NCBI RefSeq assembly: GCF_005233845.1
Contig: NZ_SZQL01000009.1
Coordinates: 158,282-222,281 of the forward strand
Length of the DNA: 64,000 nt
Direction: 5' to 3'
Origin: Ilyomonas limi
GTDB taxonomy: Bacteria > Bacteroidota > Bacteroidia > Chitinophagales > Chitinophagaceae
The notes below the pieces were generated by a model. It searched no databases. It was given only the letters and a program-made list of their open reading frames with translations, and had not been told where the DNA came from. Both the position numbers and the translations under genes were made by a program. Within the stretch, counting starts at the first letter, position 1. The number at the start of each line of letters is the position of its first letter. Shown here in pieces: positions 9,297 through 17,923 of this stretch.

Positions 9297-9644
9297 ATGA
9301 AATATTTTATTGCTTCCATTGTATTTGTTTTTGCCGGTTTGATGGTGCAGGCACAAACAAATAACCCAATGCTTTATACTTATAGGCAAAAACAATTAAA
9401 TGATACTTTGCATATGCTTTTTCCAGATTTGCAACCAGATAAAGAAGTGCCGTTTAAAGATAATACACCTGTGTTGCCATTAAGAAACGGAGGCGTGAAA
9501 GTAGGTAGCAGCAGTTTGGGTGATGTATATAGTATGAATGTTGATAAAATGCCTTGCCTTAAGCCTTTTGCAACAAAAGATGAAATGCCGAATGCGGTGA
9601 AGCTACAACCTGTATTACCACATGTTCAGAAGGAGAAGGAATAA
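9297..9644 (+). CDS. Hypothetical secreted protein
   Basis: A protein of 115 residues with a good signal peptide (about residues 1-20, cleavage after MVQAQ). The mature part is short, charged and poor in recognisable secondary structure, rich in P, K and D. No family was recognised. It is divergent from the SMUG2 gene by only 41 bp and convergent with the Uma2 gene, whose stop is two bases away. It is probably expressed because the reading frame and signal peptide are clean, but its function is unknown. Confidence 0.65.
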   Translation: MKYFIASIVFVFAGLMVQAQTNNPMLYTYRQKQLNDTLHMLFPDLQPDKEVPFKDNTPVLPLRNGGVKVGSSSLGDVYSMNVDKMPCLKPFATKDEMPNAVKLQPVLPHVQKEKE

Positions 9645-9645
9645 G

Positions 9646-10251
9646 CTATTGTATAATTATTAATTCTGTTCTTTCATACACATCAGTAAGCGGAATACTC
9701 AGCTGAATGGTTTCTATCCGTAACACATCAGTTGCATTTTTATATTCCTTCAATTCCCAACGGTTATTTTTATTAATAAAAAACGCTTCTACACTGATAG
9801 ATTCTGAATCTACCAGCAGGTATTCTTTTAATGTAGGCAAATCGCGATACAGTTTAAATTTATCGCCCCGATCATAATTTTTTGTAGAAGGAGATAGCAT
9901 CTCTATAATAACAGCCGGATTTAAAATATTCCAGTCATCATTTTTGCGGGTTTCGGTTTTACCACACACAATAAAGATGTCGGGGTAAGTAAATAAGCCA
10001 TTTTTTTCTATATACACACGCTGGCCGCTGTGAAAAGGCTTGCAGGACTTACCTTTTAAATGAGTGGCTACATCTCTTATTAAGTTGATGGAAATAGTAT
10101 TATGCGGCACTTTGGTGCCAGACATCAGGAATATTTCGCCCTGGTAGTACCCATGTTTTTCCAGGGATTTTTCTTCCATCGCTAAGTATTCTTCCTCAGT
10201 GATGTATTGCTTTTGATAAGCAACAGCCGGTTCCTTAAGTTCCGTTTCCAT
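9646..10251 (-). CDS. Uma2 family (DUF820) endonuclease-like protein
   Basis: A protein of 201 residues of the Uma2 family, which has a PD-(D/E)xK nuclease-like fold. Visible family features are the N-terminal [11 protein letters not shown], then [12 protein letters not shown], the [10 protein letters not shown] segment (catalytic Asp), and [20 protein letters not shown] with the Glu. These are common single genes, very numerous in cyanobacteria and present in Bacteroidota. Biological function is unproven, and links to mobile DNA have been suggested. No partner gene is adjacent, so it reads as a solitary accessory gene. Confidence 0.88.
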   Translation of the reverse strand: METELKEPAVAYQKQYITEEEYLAMEEKSLEKHGYYQGEIFLMSGTKVPHNTISINLIRDVATHLKGKSCKPFHSGQRVYIEKNGLFTYPDIFIVCGKTETRKNDDWNILNPAVIIEMLSPSTKNYDRGDKFKLYRDLPTLKEYLLVDSESISVEAFFINKNNRWELKEYKNATDVLRIETIQLSIPLTDVYERTELIIIQ

Positions 10252-10369
10252 AAGGCTAAAATTAACCTTTTTGGAGGAAAAGAAACAGAGTGTTCAATGC
10301 AATGAACGACAAAATACAACAGTGTGAATTTAACTGTATAGCTGCAATAAACTTGTGAGCTTGTAAACT

Positions 10370-11167
10370 TTAAACCTCTTCTTCCGAACCCTTCGTATGC
10401 CGCTTAATGATACCGCGTCCGCTCTCACGAATAAAAGTGACAATATCGTCCCGCTCGTCGGTAGCAGGTAGTTCTTCTTCAATATACTCCAGGGCTTGCG
10501 TAATGTTCATGCCTTTGTTGTATATAATCCGGTAGATATCGAGAATATGATTGATTTGCTGCAAAGTAAATCCACGCCGCTTAAGTCCCACGCTGTTTAC
10601 GCCGCCATAGCTTAGCGGATTGCGTACTGCTTTTATAAAAGGAGGAACATCTTTATTTACCAGGCTGCCGCCGGCAATAAAGGCGTGCTCGCCAATACGG
10701 GTAAACTGCTGGATAGCACAAACACCTGCAATAATAGCCCAGTCGCCCATAGTTACGTGTCCCGCCATTTGCGAGCTATTGCTCATAATGCAATTATCAC
10801 CTACAATACAGTCGTGGGCAATATGACAGTAAGCCATGATAAGACAGTTGTCGCCTATCTTAGTCTTGCCGCGGTCAACCGTACCGCGGTGGATAGTTAC
10901 AAACTCGCGGATAGTGGTATTATCTCCAATTTCAATAATGGTTTTTTCACCGGTAAACTTCAGGTCCTGCGGTACGGCTGCAAGTACAGCACCCGGAAAG
11001 ATACGGCAGTTTTTACCAATGCGGGCTCCTTCCATAATGGTTACATTACTGCCTATCCAAGTCCCTTCGCCTATCTCCACATCTTCGTGGATAACGGTAA
11101 AAGGATCCACTTTTACATTGCGGGCGAGTTTGGCATTAACATGTATATAGGTATGCGGATGAATCAT
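10370..11167 (-). CDS. lpxA: Acyl-ACP--UDP-N-acetylglucosamine O-acyltransferase
   Basis: A protein of 265 residues made of left-handed beta-helix hexapeptide repeats over about residues 1-190, followed by a helical C-terminus. The catalytic His lies in HIAHDCIVGDN (about residue 118), equivalent to His125 of E. coli LpxA. The enzyme performs the first step of lipid A synthesis, placing a 3-hydroxyacyl chain on the 3-OH of UDP-GlcNAc. It follows lpxC-fabZ by 64 bp on the same strand, as in most Bacteroidota, and is probably co-transcribed. Confidence 0.96.
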   Translation of the reverse strand: MIHPHTYIHVNAKLARNVKVDPFTVIHEDVEIGEGTWIGSNVTIMEGARIGKNCRIFPGAVLAAVPQDLKFTGEKTIIEIGDNTTIREFVTIHRGTVDRGKTKIGDNCLIMAYCHIAHDCIVGDNCIMSNSSQMAGHVTMGDWAIIAGVCAIQQFTRIGEHAFIAGGSLVNKDVPPFIKAVRNPLSYGGVNSVGLKRRGFTLQQINHILDIYRIIYNKGMNITQALEYIEEELPATDERDDIVTFIRESGRGIIKRHTKGSEEEV

Positions 11168-11231
11168 TCAAAAAATGCTTCCTTTTGAGAAGCCGGGCAA
11201 AAATAGCCTTAATAATTTAATAACGGTTTTG

Positions 11232-12638
11232 CTATTGTCTTTTAACAATTTGCGCTATCATATCTGCTTCGGTTGCCACTTTACCATTAATATACACTGT
11301 ACCATGCATATCGCATAAGCCGCGGCGGATGGGCGCATTAAACTCCATTTTCATAACCATGGTATCGCCGGGGCGCACCATTTGTTTAAACTTACAGTTA
11401 TCTATTTTTACAAAGTAAGTATCGTATTGTCCTTCGGGGCTAATGTTGATGGCAAGAATACCGCCCGTTTGCGCCAGCGCTTCTATTTGCAATACACCCG
11501 GCATAATAGGATTTCCGGGAAAATGACCTAAAAAAAACCATTCATTAACAGTAACATTCTTAATGCCTACTATGTGCGTATCACTTAGTTCAATCACCTT
11601 ATCCACCATCAAAAAAGGGTACCGGTGTGGCAGTGTTTTCTGTATATGATCGTAATCAAAAACCGGCGGCTGCATAGGATTGTACACTGGCACATCTTTT
11701 ACGTGCTTGTTTTTTTTGATGTACTGCTTTATTTTTTTGGCAAAAGCTACATTGGTACTATGCCCCGGACGGTTTGCAATAATACGGGCTTTAATAGGGT
11801 AGCCAATTAAAGCCAAATCGCCTACCACATCCAGCAGTTTGTGGCGGGCAGGTTCGTTAGGAAAACGCAATTCCAGGTTATTTAGATAGCCTTCACTCTT
11901 TACTTCCATTTTATCGCGCCCAAAAGCTTTGGCTAAGCGGCTCATCTCCTTCTCCGTTACCGGTTTGTCCACAATTACAATGGCATTGTTAATATCGCCG
12001 CCTTTTATAAGATCGTGATCCAGCAGCATTTCCAGTTCGTGCAAAAAGCTGAAGGTACGGCAGGGAGCCACCTCTGCTTTAAAGTTTTGCATACTTTTCA
12101 ACTGCGCGTATTGGGTGCCCAGTACGGGGCTGTTAAAATCTATCAGCGTGGTAATCTGATATTCCATAGCAGGTATTGCCACCATTTCTACCCGCTTTTG
12201 CTCGTCGTAATGATAAATATTTTCATCAATGCTGTACCATGCTTTGGCAGCTTCCTGCTCCTGCACGCCAGCTTCTTCTATCAGCTCTACAAAGGGCTGG
12301 CTGCTGCCATCCATAATGGGCACTTCGGGTGCATTCAATTCTATCAGCACATTATCCACGCCCATACCCACCAGCGCTGCCAGCAGGTGCTCTACGGTAC
12401 TCACTTTGGCATCTCCAACCTGCAGTGTAGTACCACGGGCAGTGTCGGTTACGAGGTCACAATCGGCTTTAATCATTGGCTGGTGCGGCAGGTCAATACG
12501 CTGAAATTGTATGCCAAAGCCGGCACTTGCAGGACTCAAAGTCATATCTACCAATATACCGGTATGCAAGCCTTTGCCGCTAATACTTACCGAAGTTTCC
12601 AGCGTATGTTGCTTATCGGGATTGAAGTTCGCTTTCAT
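11232..12638 (-). CDS. lpxC-fabZ: Bifunctional UDP-3-O-acyl-GlcNAc deacetylase / 3-hydroxyacyl-ACP dehydratase
   Basis: A fusion protein of 468 residues. The N-terminal part (about 1-310) is LpxC, the zinc deacetylase committing step of lipid A synthesis, with VSTVEHLLAALVG (zinc His at about 84) and a later HKLLDVVGDLALIG. The C-terminal part (about 320-468) is FabZ, with LPHRYPFLMVDKV and GHFPGNPIMPGVLQIEALAQ, which carry the catalytic His and Glu. The fusion is a known hallmark of Bacteroidota and balances lipid A and fatty acid synthesis. A candidate -7 box lies 82 bp upstream. lpxA follows. Confidence 0.97.
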   Translation of the reverse strand: MKANFNPDKQHTLETSVSISGKGLHTGILVDMTLSPASAGFGIQFQRIDLPHQPMIKADCDLVTDTARGTTLQVGDAKVSTVEHLLAALVGMGVDNVLIELNAPEVPIMDGSSQPFVELIEEAGVQEQEAAKAWYSIDENIYHYDEQKRVEMVAIPAMEYQITTLIDFNSPVLGTQYAQLKSMQNFKAEVAPCRTFSFLHELEMLLDHDLIKGGDINNAIVIVDKPVTEKEMSRLAKAFGRDKMEVKSEGYLNNLELRFPNEPARHKLLDVVGDLALIGYPIKARIIANRPGHSTNVAFAKKIKQYIKKNKHVKDVPVYNPMQPPVFDYDHIQKTLPHRYPFLMVDKVIELSDTHIVGIKNVTVNEWFFLGHFPGNPIMPGVLQIEALAQTGGILAINISPEGQYDTYFVKIDNCKFKQMVRPGDTMVMKMEFNAPIRRGLCDMHGTVYINGKVATEADMIAQIVKRQ

Positions 12639-12719
12639 TTGTTTTGTTTAAATAGCAAGCCGGCACAACTGCCGCATTTTATATATAATAATATAATTCT
12701 GTTATAAATTCAATGGCAG

Positions 12720-12727
12720 CAAAAGTA
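12720..12727 (-). promoter_or_regulatory. Candidate -7 box for lpxC-fabZ
   Basis: On the minus strand the octamer reads TACTTTTG, matching TAnnTTTG, 82 bp upstream of the lpxC-fabZ ATG. No clear -33 TTG. Confidence 0.4.
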
Positions 12728-12735
12728 ATGTGTGA

Positions 12736-12781
12736 ACCGGGATTTTGACCGGGATTTTTGGGATTCAAGGATTACCGGAAT
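12736..12781. repeat. Degenerate tandem repeat, ACCGGGATTTTT type
   Basis: Two near-identical 12-mers (ACCGGGATTTTG, ACCGGGATTTTT) are followed by further variants (GGGATTCAAGG, ATTACCGG). It is purely intergenic, and similar degenerate repeats occur elsewhere in the window with different core words. Confidence 0.55.
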
Positions 12782-13069
12782 GGTGGAAGCCTGGGCCGGA
12801 ATATTGTAAAATAGATAGGATTTGGAGATTAAAGACAGTTACTTTGTTATTATTTATTGGTTTTTGGTGATGCCTGAAGAAGGGAGATAAATAAATTTTA
12901 ACTGAGCAAATTTGTATGCTTTTATAGCTTTCCCTTAATGTTTGTCAGAGAATAATTTATGATACTGTGAGGGTCAAAAAACACATTTGTTTAAATGCAA
13001 CTTGCATTCTTAAGTTGTAGTGAGTTACACGCTAAATATTTCATAATTGCACTTCTGACTGCCTGCAAA

Positions 13070-13095
13070 AAGAAAACATTATCAGGTGTTTTCTT
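13070..13095 (-). terminator. Possible terminator of the lipid kinase gene
   Basis: AAGAAAACA and TGTTTTCTT form a perfect 9-bp, AT-rich stem with an 8-nt loop, about 70 bp after the stop codon. On the minus strand the stem is followed by TTTTTG. The weak stem lowers confidence. Confidence 0.4.
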
Positions 13096-13165
13096 ACTGT
13101 ATTCTAATACATGCCTGTATTAACATTGCATAATTGAAGATTAACAATATTCAATTAACAGTCCT

Positions 13166-14071
13166 CTATGGTTGAATGAGTTTAAAGCAATCTTTTATAA
13201 TAGAAGCTTTAAATTCTTCACTTGTTTCTGTTGGCTCACCATCTATATGAAAAGGAGCATGTTTAAGATTGCGGATGGTAATGCAAGGTGATTGGAAGTA
13301 TAAAATATTTTTTTTTGACATATCTTCTACCATCTGTTGCAACTTATTGTTACCGCGTATTTGCTGCAGCACAGCAAAAGGCAGGCGTGCCTTGTGCATT
13401 TTTTGCACTATCACAATATCCAGCAAGCCATCGTTGAGGCTGGCTTGTGGTGCTATGGTTACATTGTTACCAAACTGGTTGCTGTTGGCAATAGAGATAA
13501 AATAAGCATCGGTAAAAAAAGAAAAGCCGTCTATTATTACTTCAAACTGGTAAGGCTGCGCTTTAAAAAAATTGATGAGACTTTGCTGCGTGTAAGTAAA
13601 CAAACCACGGCTGGCACTGGCAGCAAAATCATGCGCTACTTTTGCGTCAAAGCCAATGCCGCTGAGCATACACGAAAAATAGTTGTTAATAGTAAACGCA
13701 TCGGTATATTTAGCAGTGCCATCAAAAATAAGATGGAGCGCCTGCATGGGTTTTTTGGAAATGCCGGCAGCATACGCCAGCCCGTTTCCACTGCCTAAGG
13801 GAATAATGCCAAATTGCAAATCGGGAATATCACGAAAATTATTAACCACCTGGTTAACCGTACCATCGCCGCCAATAATTACTACATCTGTAAAATGTTC
13901 TTCTACAATTTTTTCCTTATGCAAAGTATAGTTTCCACTGGCTGTTGTATATGCTACCTCGTAAGCAATGCCCCGTGCAGCAGTTTGTTTTTTTATATTA
14001 TTAACTAATAACTCTTTTTTGCCTGTACCCGAAATAGGATTGACGAGGTACATAATTTTTCTTGGGTTCAT
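13166..14071 (-). CDS. Diacylglycerol/sphingosine kinase family lipid kinase
   Basis: A protein of 301 residues with the catalytic domain of the DAGK family (YegS/DgkB/BmrU group). The N-terminus LVNPISGTGKK is the NP-SG motif, GGDGT is at 67-71, and PLGSGNGLA is the third nucleotide-binding element. The C-terminal half has the beta-sandwich seen in this family (FHIDGEP). Substrate may be diacylglycerol or another lipid, acting at the cytoplasmic membrane. It is on the same strand as terC (118 bp upstream) and sits between terC and lpxC-fabZ, splitting the lipid A genes. Confidence 0.92.
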   Translation of the reverse strand: MNPRKIMYLVNPISGTGKKELLVNNIKKQTAARGIAYEVAYTTASGNYTLHKEKIVEEHFTDVVIIGGDGTVNQVVNNFRDIPDLQFGIIPLGSGNGLAYAAGISKKPMQALHLIFDGTAKYTDAFTINNYFSCMLSGIGFDAKVAHDFAASASRGLFTYTQQSLINFFKAQPYQFEVIIDGFSFFTDAYFISIANSNQFGNNVTIAPQASLNDGLLDIVIVQKMHKARLPFAVLQQIRGNNKLQQMVEDMSKKNILYFQSPCITIRNLKHAPFHIDGEPTETSEEFKASIIKDCFKLIQP

Positions 14072-14189
14072 ACTTCCTCTTCTGCTTGTGGCATGGCTAA
14101 GTTTAAAAACAGTGCCAGCCTGTAATATAAATAATTTGGCTGCTGTTAAAGTATTATAATTGTTGTATAATCATGCTATAACAAGCTTG

Positions 14190-15155
14190 TTAAAATTTTT
14201 TCTTATGCTGCTTTTGTGTTCTCTTTATTTTAGAATATACAATAGAAGTTGCAATACAAACTACAATAACTGCGAGCGATATGTAAATAGAAATGTGCAC
14301 GTAGGATTCTATCAGCATTTTTACACCAATAAATACCAGTACCGCAGCAATGCCCTGCTGCAAGTATTTAAACTCATTAGCAGCGCCGCGCAACATAAAA
14401 AACAAACTTCGTAAACCTAAAACTGCAAATATATTGCTGGAATAAATGACCATAATATCATCCGGCTGAAAAGGCACGTCAGCCCGCTCGCGTACCAGGG
14501 ATACAACCGTGGGTATGCTGTCTAAAGCAAATAAAATATCGGTACCGGCAAGCATCAACACCACAAGCGACAAAGTAGTAAAAAATGCTTTTCCGTTTGT
14601 TTTAATAATGTATTTGCCGGGGTAATAAACATGCGTTACTCTAAAGACTTTCGTCATTAATTTATAAAGCCCTGATTCCTGTGGCTTATATTCTTCATCA
14701 TGCTTTTGAAAGAAAAGCTTAATGCCGGTATATAAAAGAAATACGCCAAAAATATATAGCACCCAATGAAACTGATTAATAATGCCAATGCCTACAGCAA
14801 TAAAAATAATGCGCAGGAAAATAGCCAGTAAAACACCTATCAGCAAAGCGCGGGCAATATCCTGTTCATGTATTTTAAAAAATGAAAAAATGAGAATGAA
14901 TACAAATACATTATCTATGCTCAGGCTCCATTCCATCAGGTACGCACTGATGTATTTAGTAGCTACAACTGCATCTTTTTCTATCCATATAAAAGCCCAG
15001 AACGCTAAAGATAAACCTACCCAAAATATGGTTTGCAGCAGCGCCTTTCTTACTGTAATAGTTGTATTTTTTTTGCTGATAATGCCTAAATCAAAAACCA
15101 GTGCCAACAATAAAGCAATACCAAAAACAAGATAAATAATTTCTGTTCTGTCCAT
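14190..15155 (-). CDS. TerC family integral membrane protein
   Basis: A protein of 321 residues with about nine transmembrane helices. It carries the TerC signatures LVFDLGIISKK, EWSLSIDNVFVFILIFSFF (conserved Asp-Asn), GTDILFALDSIP and VIYSSNIFAVLGLRSLFF. Members of the Alx/TerC group export manganese or metallate secretion proteins, and acidic residues in two helices bind the metal. A structured 5' leader with several hairpins lies in front of the gene. It is probably in one unit with the lipid kinase downstream. Confidence 0.95.
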   Translation of the reverse strand: MDRTEIIYLVFGIALLLALVFDLGIISKKNTTITVRKALLQTIFWVGLSLAFWAFIWIEKDAVVATKYISAYLMEWSLSIDNVFVFILIFSFFKIHEQDIARALLIGVLLAIFLRIIFIAVGIGIINQFHWVLYIFGVFLLYTGIKLFFQKHDEEYKPQESGLYKLMTKVFRVTHVYYPGKYIIKTNGKAFFTTLSLVVLMLAGTDILFALDSIPTVVSLVRERADVPFQPDDIMVIYSSNIFAVLGLRSLFFMLRGAANEFKYLQQGIAAVLVFIGVKMLIESYVHISIYISLAVIVVCIATSIVYSKIKRTQKQHKKKF

Positions 15156-15377
15156 CGTATAATATAAGTAAAAGGAAAGGTGAAAATGAAAGTAAGATGA
15201 CTTACATTTTCATTTTTATTGGTAAATAATCCTGCCGCCCGGCAGGGAACAGCCGCCATCTGTTGGAAACAGATGCAACTTCAACCCCATAACAGCATTA
15301 ATGCCTGCTCTATAAGAATCTTGCTTTTACCCAATGGCAAAAGCAAATCGTGCTGTACGGGGGTTTATAAGCAAATA
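15156..15377 (-). promoter_or_regulatory. Hairpin-rich leader between lpxD and terC
   Basis: Read on the minus strand toward terC, the 222-bp gap contains four potential stems: TTGCTTTT with AAAAGCAA near 15331-15355, CATCTGTT-tcc-AACAGATG (15257-15275), CCTGCCG-gg-CGGCAGG (15231-15246), and an imperfect stem of about 12 bp at 15181-15212. Such density just before a TerC gene is reminiscent of metal-sensing leaders. I could not match the conserved core of the yybP-ykoY manganese riboswitch, so the function is open. The first stem could instead be the 3' end of the lpxD transcript. Confidence 0.35.
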
Positions 15378-16430
15378 TTATGCATTTACCTGTGCACCCG
15401 TTAATTGCTGTACTTGTTTTTCCAATTCCGCAATACGTTTTTCTAAATCCGGCAGGTTGCGCATTACCGCCTGGCTGCGCAAAGCAGAAGTATAATCGAA
15501 TGCCGGAGAACCGGTAACCGCAACATTTGGTATTTTGATAGATTTGGTAACGCCGCTCTGCGCATTTATTTTGCTGCCATCGGCAATGTGCAGGTGGCCT
15601 ACAATACCCGCTTGCCCACCTACTACTACATTATTACCTACTTTGGTGCTGCCGCTAATGCCGGCCTGCGCTGCAATTACCGTATTACAGCCAATCTCTA
15701 CATTATGCGCTATCTGTATCAAATTGTCCAGCTTGGCTCCTGTATGAATAATAGTGGAGCCTATCGTTGCGCGGTCTATACAAGTATTACAGCCAATTTC
15801 TACAAAGTCTTCTATTACCACGTTGCCAATCTGCGGTATTTTTTTGTATGTACCGTTTGCCTGCGGCGCAAAACCAAAACCGTCGGCGCCAATTACCGCG
15901 CCCGCATGGATGGTTACATTTTTACCAACCACACAATCGTTGTAAATTTTTACACCGGCATATAAAACTGTATTATCGCTAATGCGCACATTGTTGCCGA
16001 GAAATACGCCTGGAAACAATTTTACATTATTACCTATCTGCACATTTTCGCCAATATAAGTAAAAGCGCCTACATACACCGTTTCGCCCAGCAGCGCAGA
16101 CTGCGAAATATACGAAGGTTGTTGAATGCCGGTAAGCTGCTGTGTCATTATTTCCTGGTACTTGCGTAGCAGGGCTGCAAAAGCAGAATACGCATCGGGC
16201 ACACGGATAAGGGCTGCAGCAACCGGCTGCTTTAGCTCGAAGCTTTTATTGATAATAATAATTGACGCCTTGGTAGTATAAATAAACTCTTCGTATTTAG
16301 GATTAGCCAAAAAAGCAAGTTGCCCTTTCTGTGCTTCTTCAATTTTCCCAAACGAGCTTACTGCGAGGTTGGCATCGCCTTCTACCTCACCGCCAATCAT
16401 CATAGCTATTTGCGCTGCGCTGAACTGCAT
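15378..16430 (-). CDS. lpxD: UDP-3-O-acylglucosamine N-acyltransferase
   Basis: A protein of 350 residues. The N-terminal uridine-binding domain ([19 protein letters not shown] onward) is followed by a hexapeptide-repeat beta-helix (about residues 100-300) and a C-terminal coiled helix ([15 protein letters not shown]). The catalytic His is in [11 protein letters not shown]. LpxD adds the second acyl chain, on the 2-amine, in lipid A synthesis. I chose the ATG at 16430 because the conserved LpxD N-terminus begins there; the frame is open to a TTG at 16481, but that would overlap the preceding gene. It lies 35 bp after the HD gene and is probably co-transcribed. Confidence 0.95.
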   Translation of the reverse strand: MQFSAAQIAMMIGGEVEGDANLAVSSFGKIEEAQKGQLAFLANPKYEEFIYTTKASIIIINKSFELKQPVAAALIRVPDAYSAFAALLRKYQEIMTQQLTGIQQPSYISQSALLGETVYVGAFTYIGENVQIGNNVKLFPGVFLGNNVRISDNTVLYAGVKIYNDCVVGKNVTIHAGAVIGADGFGFAPQANGTYKKIPQIGNVVIEDFVEIGCNTCIDRATIGSTIIHTGAKLDNLIQIAHNVEIGCNTVIAAQAGISGSTKVGNNVVVGGQAGIVGHLHIADGSKINAQSGVTKSIKIPNVAVTGSPAFDYTSALRSQAVMRNLPDLEKRIAELEKQVQQLTGAQVNA

Positions 16431-16465
16431 ATAGTAGTTTAAAATTGTTATTAGACTAACAACCG

Positions 16466-17677
16466 TTATCTTAGTTGGCAAAAGTAGAATTTTTTGACAG
16501 GCATAGATAGGGTTGGATGAATTAACGGGTTATCAACTTGTGAAATTTCTCTTACGTTGCCGTCTTTAAATAAAATATCAATGTGTTCATTGCCTATTTT
16601 GTAGGTCGTATTTTCTGCGTTGCCCGAGAATACCAGATAAGCTGCTGCTTCTTCGCTGATGCACAGCCGCTTAGCCGCTAACCGGCGGGCTGCAATCACC
16701 AATCCGCTATCCACCGGTATATTTTGCAGCGTGCACTTTAGCAGCCGGCGGTTGAGCAATCCATTGCTTAAAATAGATAATACCTCGTCGGAATGGCGGC
16801 TCCAGCGTTTAATGGCAAACATTACATCCGTATCATCAATACTGCAAAAAGCATCAATAAAGTCGGGTGGCGTATGTCCGTCTGAAGCCAAAAAAAGGTC
16901 TAAAGATGAGCCCGTTTGGAGCAAGGTATCATCCGGCTGCCAGATATCTTTTACCCGCTGCACTGTTTTTTTCAGCATTTTTTCGGCGGCAAGTACCGCT
17001 TTGTGCAAATACACCTGCCAGTACATCTGGCGGCGGGCAATTAAAAATTTTTCGGCACTGTAAATGGCTTTTTCTTCAATCATCAGCTCGCCATTGTGCA
17101 CGATGAGCATTTTTAAAATGCGGTCGTAGCCAATTACGCCTTCGCTTACGCCGGTATAAAAAGAATCACGCGTAAGGTAATCCATTCTATCCATATCCAA
17201 CTGCCCGCTGATGAGGCTGTGGAGAAAGGTTTTGTGGTATCGGTTGGTAAAAATGTCAATGGCGAGGGAGAGCCGCCCATCCAGATCCTCATTCATCTTG
17301 TGCATAATCTGCAAGCCAATTGCTTCGTGACCGGCAGATGGAACAAGTACATTTTCAAGCGCGTGCGAGTAAGGGCCATGCCCAATATCGTGCAGCAGGA
17401 TGGCAGCTTTTGCTGCTTCGCTCTCTTCTTCGGTAATTTCTATGCCTTTATTGCACAGCTCGGTAATTGCCTGGCACATAAGGTGGTAAGCGCCAATGGA
17501 ATGATGAAAACGCGTATGCACCGCACCGGGATACACATAGTTGGCAAGCGCCATTTGCTGTATGCGCCGCAACCGCTGATAATAAGGATGCGCAATAATA
17601 TCGAAGATAAGCTGCCTGCTGATGGTGATAAAGCCATATACAGGATCGTTGATGATTTTGCGCTGGGGCTGCTGCAT
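16466..17677 (-). CDS. HD-domain phosphohydrolase (dNTPase-like)
   Basis: A protein of 403 residues of the HD superfamily. Metal-binding residues are visible: RFHHSIG (His at about 59), then [10 protein letters not shown] (His-Asp at about 96-97, plus His 100 and 105). A later DRMDYLTRD matches the SAMHD1/dGTPase-like branch. Members hydrolyse nucleoside triphosphates or related phosphates, and the exact substrate here is unknown. It directly precedes lpxD (35 bp to its ATG), a conserved neighbourhood in Bacteroidota. Confidence 0.9.
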   Translation of the reverse strand: MQQPQRKIINDPVYGFITISRQLIFDIIAHPYYQRLRRIQQMALANYVYPGAVHTRFHHSIGAYHLMCQAITELCNKGIEITEEESEAAKAAILLHDIGHGPYSHALENVLVPSAGHEAIGLQIMHKMNEDLDGRLSLAIDIFTNRYHKTFLHSLISGQLDMDRMDYLTRDSFYTGVSEGVIGYDRILKMLIVHNGELMIEEKAIYSAEKFLIARRQMYWQVYLHKAVLAAEKMLKKTVQRVKDIWQPDDTLLQTGSSLDLFLASDGHTPPDFIDAFCSIDDTDVMFAIKRWSRHSDEVLSILSNGLLNRRLLKCTLQNIPVDSGLVIAARRLAAKRLCISEEAAAYLVFSGNAENTTYKIGNEHIDILFKDGNVREISQVDNPLIHPTLSMPVKKFYFCQLR

Positions 17678-17695
17678 GAATGAAAGTGAAACATC

Positions 17696-17743
17696 AAAAA
17701 TAAGGAAAAGGCGGTTATAAAAAATAAGGAAAAGGCGGTTATA
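17696..17743. repeat. Perfect 24-bp tandem duplication
   Basis: Two exact copies of a 24-bp unit (core TAAGGAAAAGGCGGTTATA) lie 19 bp upstream of the HD gene ATG. They could move or duplicate promoter elements, or be a recent slippage event. Confidence 0.85.
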
Positions 17744-17923
17744 TAAGTATTGTTTAAGACAGCCTGTTTTTCACATACGTAATGAGTAGCAGATAAAAAT
17801 AAGTAGTGAATATAAATTTATATAAAGCATATCTATAAGCAAACGGCCCTACGGAAGAAGGGCTGGCTTCCTGATAAAGGGTCATATTTAACATAACAAT
17901 TAGCTTAAAGATCGGATGCTTAC

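Larger units (their letters stand above)
12639..13165. other. 527-bp intergenic region with degenerate repeat and palindromes
   Basis: Contains the lpxC-fabZ promoter box, a degenerate tandem repeat built on ACCGGGATTTTT (12736-12781), a perfect palindrome AATGCAA-c-TTGCATT (12994-13008) that could be an operator, and a hairpin at 13070-13095 that may terminate the lipid kinase gene. No reading frame or RNA gene was recognised. Confidence 0.5.

Noticed and set aside
12015-12707. A 230-codon open frame on the plus strand opposite lpxC-fabZ
   Set aside because: It lies wholly antisense to a well-supported gene, with Cys/His/Tyr-rich composition typical of a shadow frame, and has no recognisable domain.
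15156-15377. yybP-ykoY manganese riboswitch before terC
   Set aside because: The conserved core and paired loops of that riboswitch could not be found, so the region is only called a structured leader.
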